Source: Acidobacteriota bacterium (GTDB taxonomy: Bacteria; Acidobacteriota; Terriglobia; Terriglobales; Acidobacteriaceae). From it: a stretch of 33,992 nt of DNA. The DNA is taken from positions 1 through 33,992 of the forward strand of contig QHZR01000021.1 of NCBI GenBank assembly GCA_003224755.1, read 5' to 3'. The stretch's first letter is position 1, and every line of letters begins with the position of its first letter. This document shows, piece by piece, positions 33,498 to 33,992 of the stretch. The position numbers and the translations under genes are program-made. A model generated the notes under the pieces. That model saw only the letters and a program-made list of their open reading frames with translations. It did no database searches and had not been told where the DNA came from.

Positions 33498-33560
33498 GTA
33501 CCGCGCTTATCGAAGGTTCATCACCGTCAAGAAATGTGCGCTGTTTGTTCTCGCTCGACC

Positions 33561-33587
33561 TTGACATTTAGGCGCAGGCATTAAAGT
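33561..33587 (+). promoter_or_regulatory. Possible sigma-70 promoter for the ATP-grasp gene
   Basis: A perfect TTGACA (33561-33566) is followed 15 bases later by TAAAGT (33582-33587), a four-of-six match to TATAAT. The start codon is 34 bp downstream. The short spacer lowers confidence. Confidence 0.35.
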
Positions 33588-33621
33588 GTAGAGGGAATTT
33601 CTTCGGAGTCTAAAGGGTACA

Positions 33622-33992
33622 TTGGCACGTATCTTAGTACTGGACGGTCACAGTCCAGCCGCGCTGGCATTCACCCGCTCGCTCGGCCGGGCGGGGCACT
33701 GGGTTGCAGTGGGCGCGCAAACCAACATTCATGCCCCTGCCTTAGTCTCGCGCTATTGCCGACTCGCTTTTCGTTATCCTGTTTCGACCGATGATGCTGC
33801 CGGCTTCATCGATTTCCTTCTCGATTTCCTGCGGCAACAATCAGTCGAACTAGTCGTGCCCATGACCGACTGGACGATCTCGCCCCTTTCCCAATACCGC
33901 GATCGTTTTTGCGAAGTTTCAAAGCTCGCCTTAGGCCCACATGCTGCGCTTGAGACCTCGTCAGATAAATTCCAGACCATCTCCATTGCCCG
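33622..33992 (+). CDS. ATP-grasp-family protein, N-terminal part (cut by window edge)
   Basis: The frame starts at a TTG with AGGG four bases upstream and runs off the right edge after about 123 residues. ARILVLDGHSPAALAFTRSL, GRAGHWVAVGA, a central VELVVPMTDWTISPLS and a late SSDKFQT match the N-terminal (pre-ATP-grasp) domain of carbamoyl-phosphate-synthase-like ATP-grasp enzymes. The Asp-Lys pair near the end usually sits just before the ATP-binding domain. Such enzymes join a carboxylate to an amine and occur in many EPS loci. The catalytic domain is outside the window, so the substrate is unknown. No ATG is better placed. Confidence 0.72.
   Translation, partial: MARILVLDGHSPAALAFTRSLGRAGHWVAVGAQTNIHAPALVSRYCRLAFRYPVSTDDAAGFIDFLLDFLRQQSVELVVPMTDWTISPLSQYRDRFCEVSKLALGPHAALETSSDKFQTISIA

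Larger units (their letters stand above)
33314..33621. promoter_or_regulatory. Divergent intergenic region before lipoprotein and ATP-grasp genes
   Basis: No gene is seen in these 308 bp. They separate the minus-strand lipoprotein from the plus-strand ATP-grasp gene and must contain promoters for both. An interrupted palindrome (33474-33497) and a TTGACA box (33561-33566) are listed separately. Confidence 0.5.

Overview
The window is a chromosomal exopolysaccharide (EPS) biosynthesis and modification island with moderately high GC, from a Gram-negative bacterium. The best guess is Acidobacteriota (Terriglobia). That rests on the family mix: XrtA/exosortase-type sugar genes, lipoproteins built from bacterial Ig-like repeats, beta-helix secreted proteins, a fused ATP sulfurylase-APS kinase, and an IS1380-type transposase remnant. 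No rRNA, tRNA, CRISPR array or prophage is visible.

Layout. Positions 1-1486 (+) hold the 3' end of an asparagine-synthase-type amidotransferase and a PAPS-type sulfotransferase. A convergent membrane GT39-like glycosyltransferase follows (1655-3367, -). Positions 3.48-4.34 kb are decayed DNA: an inactivated transposase 5' end and a second degenerate reading frame. Positions 4451-9581 (-) encode a beta-helix lipoprotein, a fused alcohol dehydrogenase/Gfo-Idh-MocA oxidoreductase and a GT4. A lone methyltransferase (9673-10686, +) separates this from a larger Ig plus beta-helix paralogue (10729-13200, -). Positions 13454-20409 (-) form a tight seven-gene operon, in transcription order: GDP-mannose dehydrogenase (AlgD-like), GT4, PEP-CTERM-type polysaccharide deacetylase, methyltransferase, GT2, formyltransferase, second deacetylase. 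A 332-bp AT-rich divergent promoter region (20410-20741) separates it from a plus-strand operon (20742-27440): GT4, heparinase II/III-family protein, asparagine-synthase-type amidotransferase, third deacetylase. Positions 27447-30855 (-) are a sulfate-activation operon: Sat-CysC, TauE/SafE permease, CysQ. An eight-repeat Ig-like lipoprotein (31073-33313, -) and the start of an ATP-grasp protein (33622 to the right edge, +) close the window.

How the genes may work together (inference). AlgD would supply GDP-mannuronate. Four glycosyltransferases of the GT2/GT4 type and one of the GT39 type would build or decorate the glycan. Three deacetylases, one formyltransferase, two methyltransferases and two amidotransferases would tailor it. 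The heparinase-like protein and the two beta-helix proteins would process or bind a uronate-containing polymer. Sat-CysC (PAPS supply), CysQ (PAP removal) and the sulfotransferase together suggest that the product is sulfated. No polymerase, flippase, outer-membrane exporter or exosortase lies inside the window, so the locus must continue outside it.
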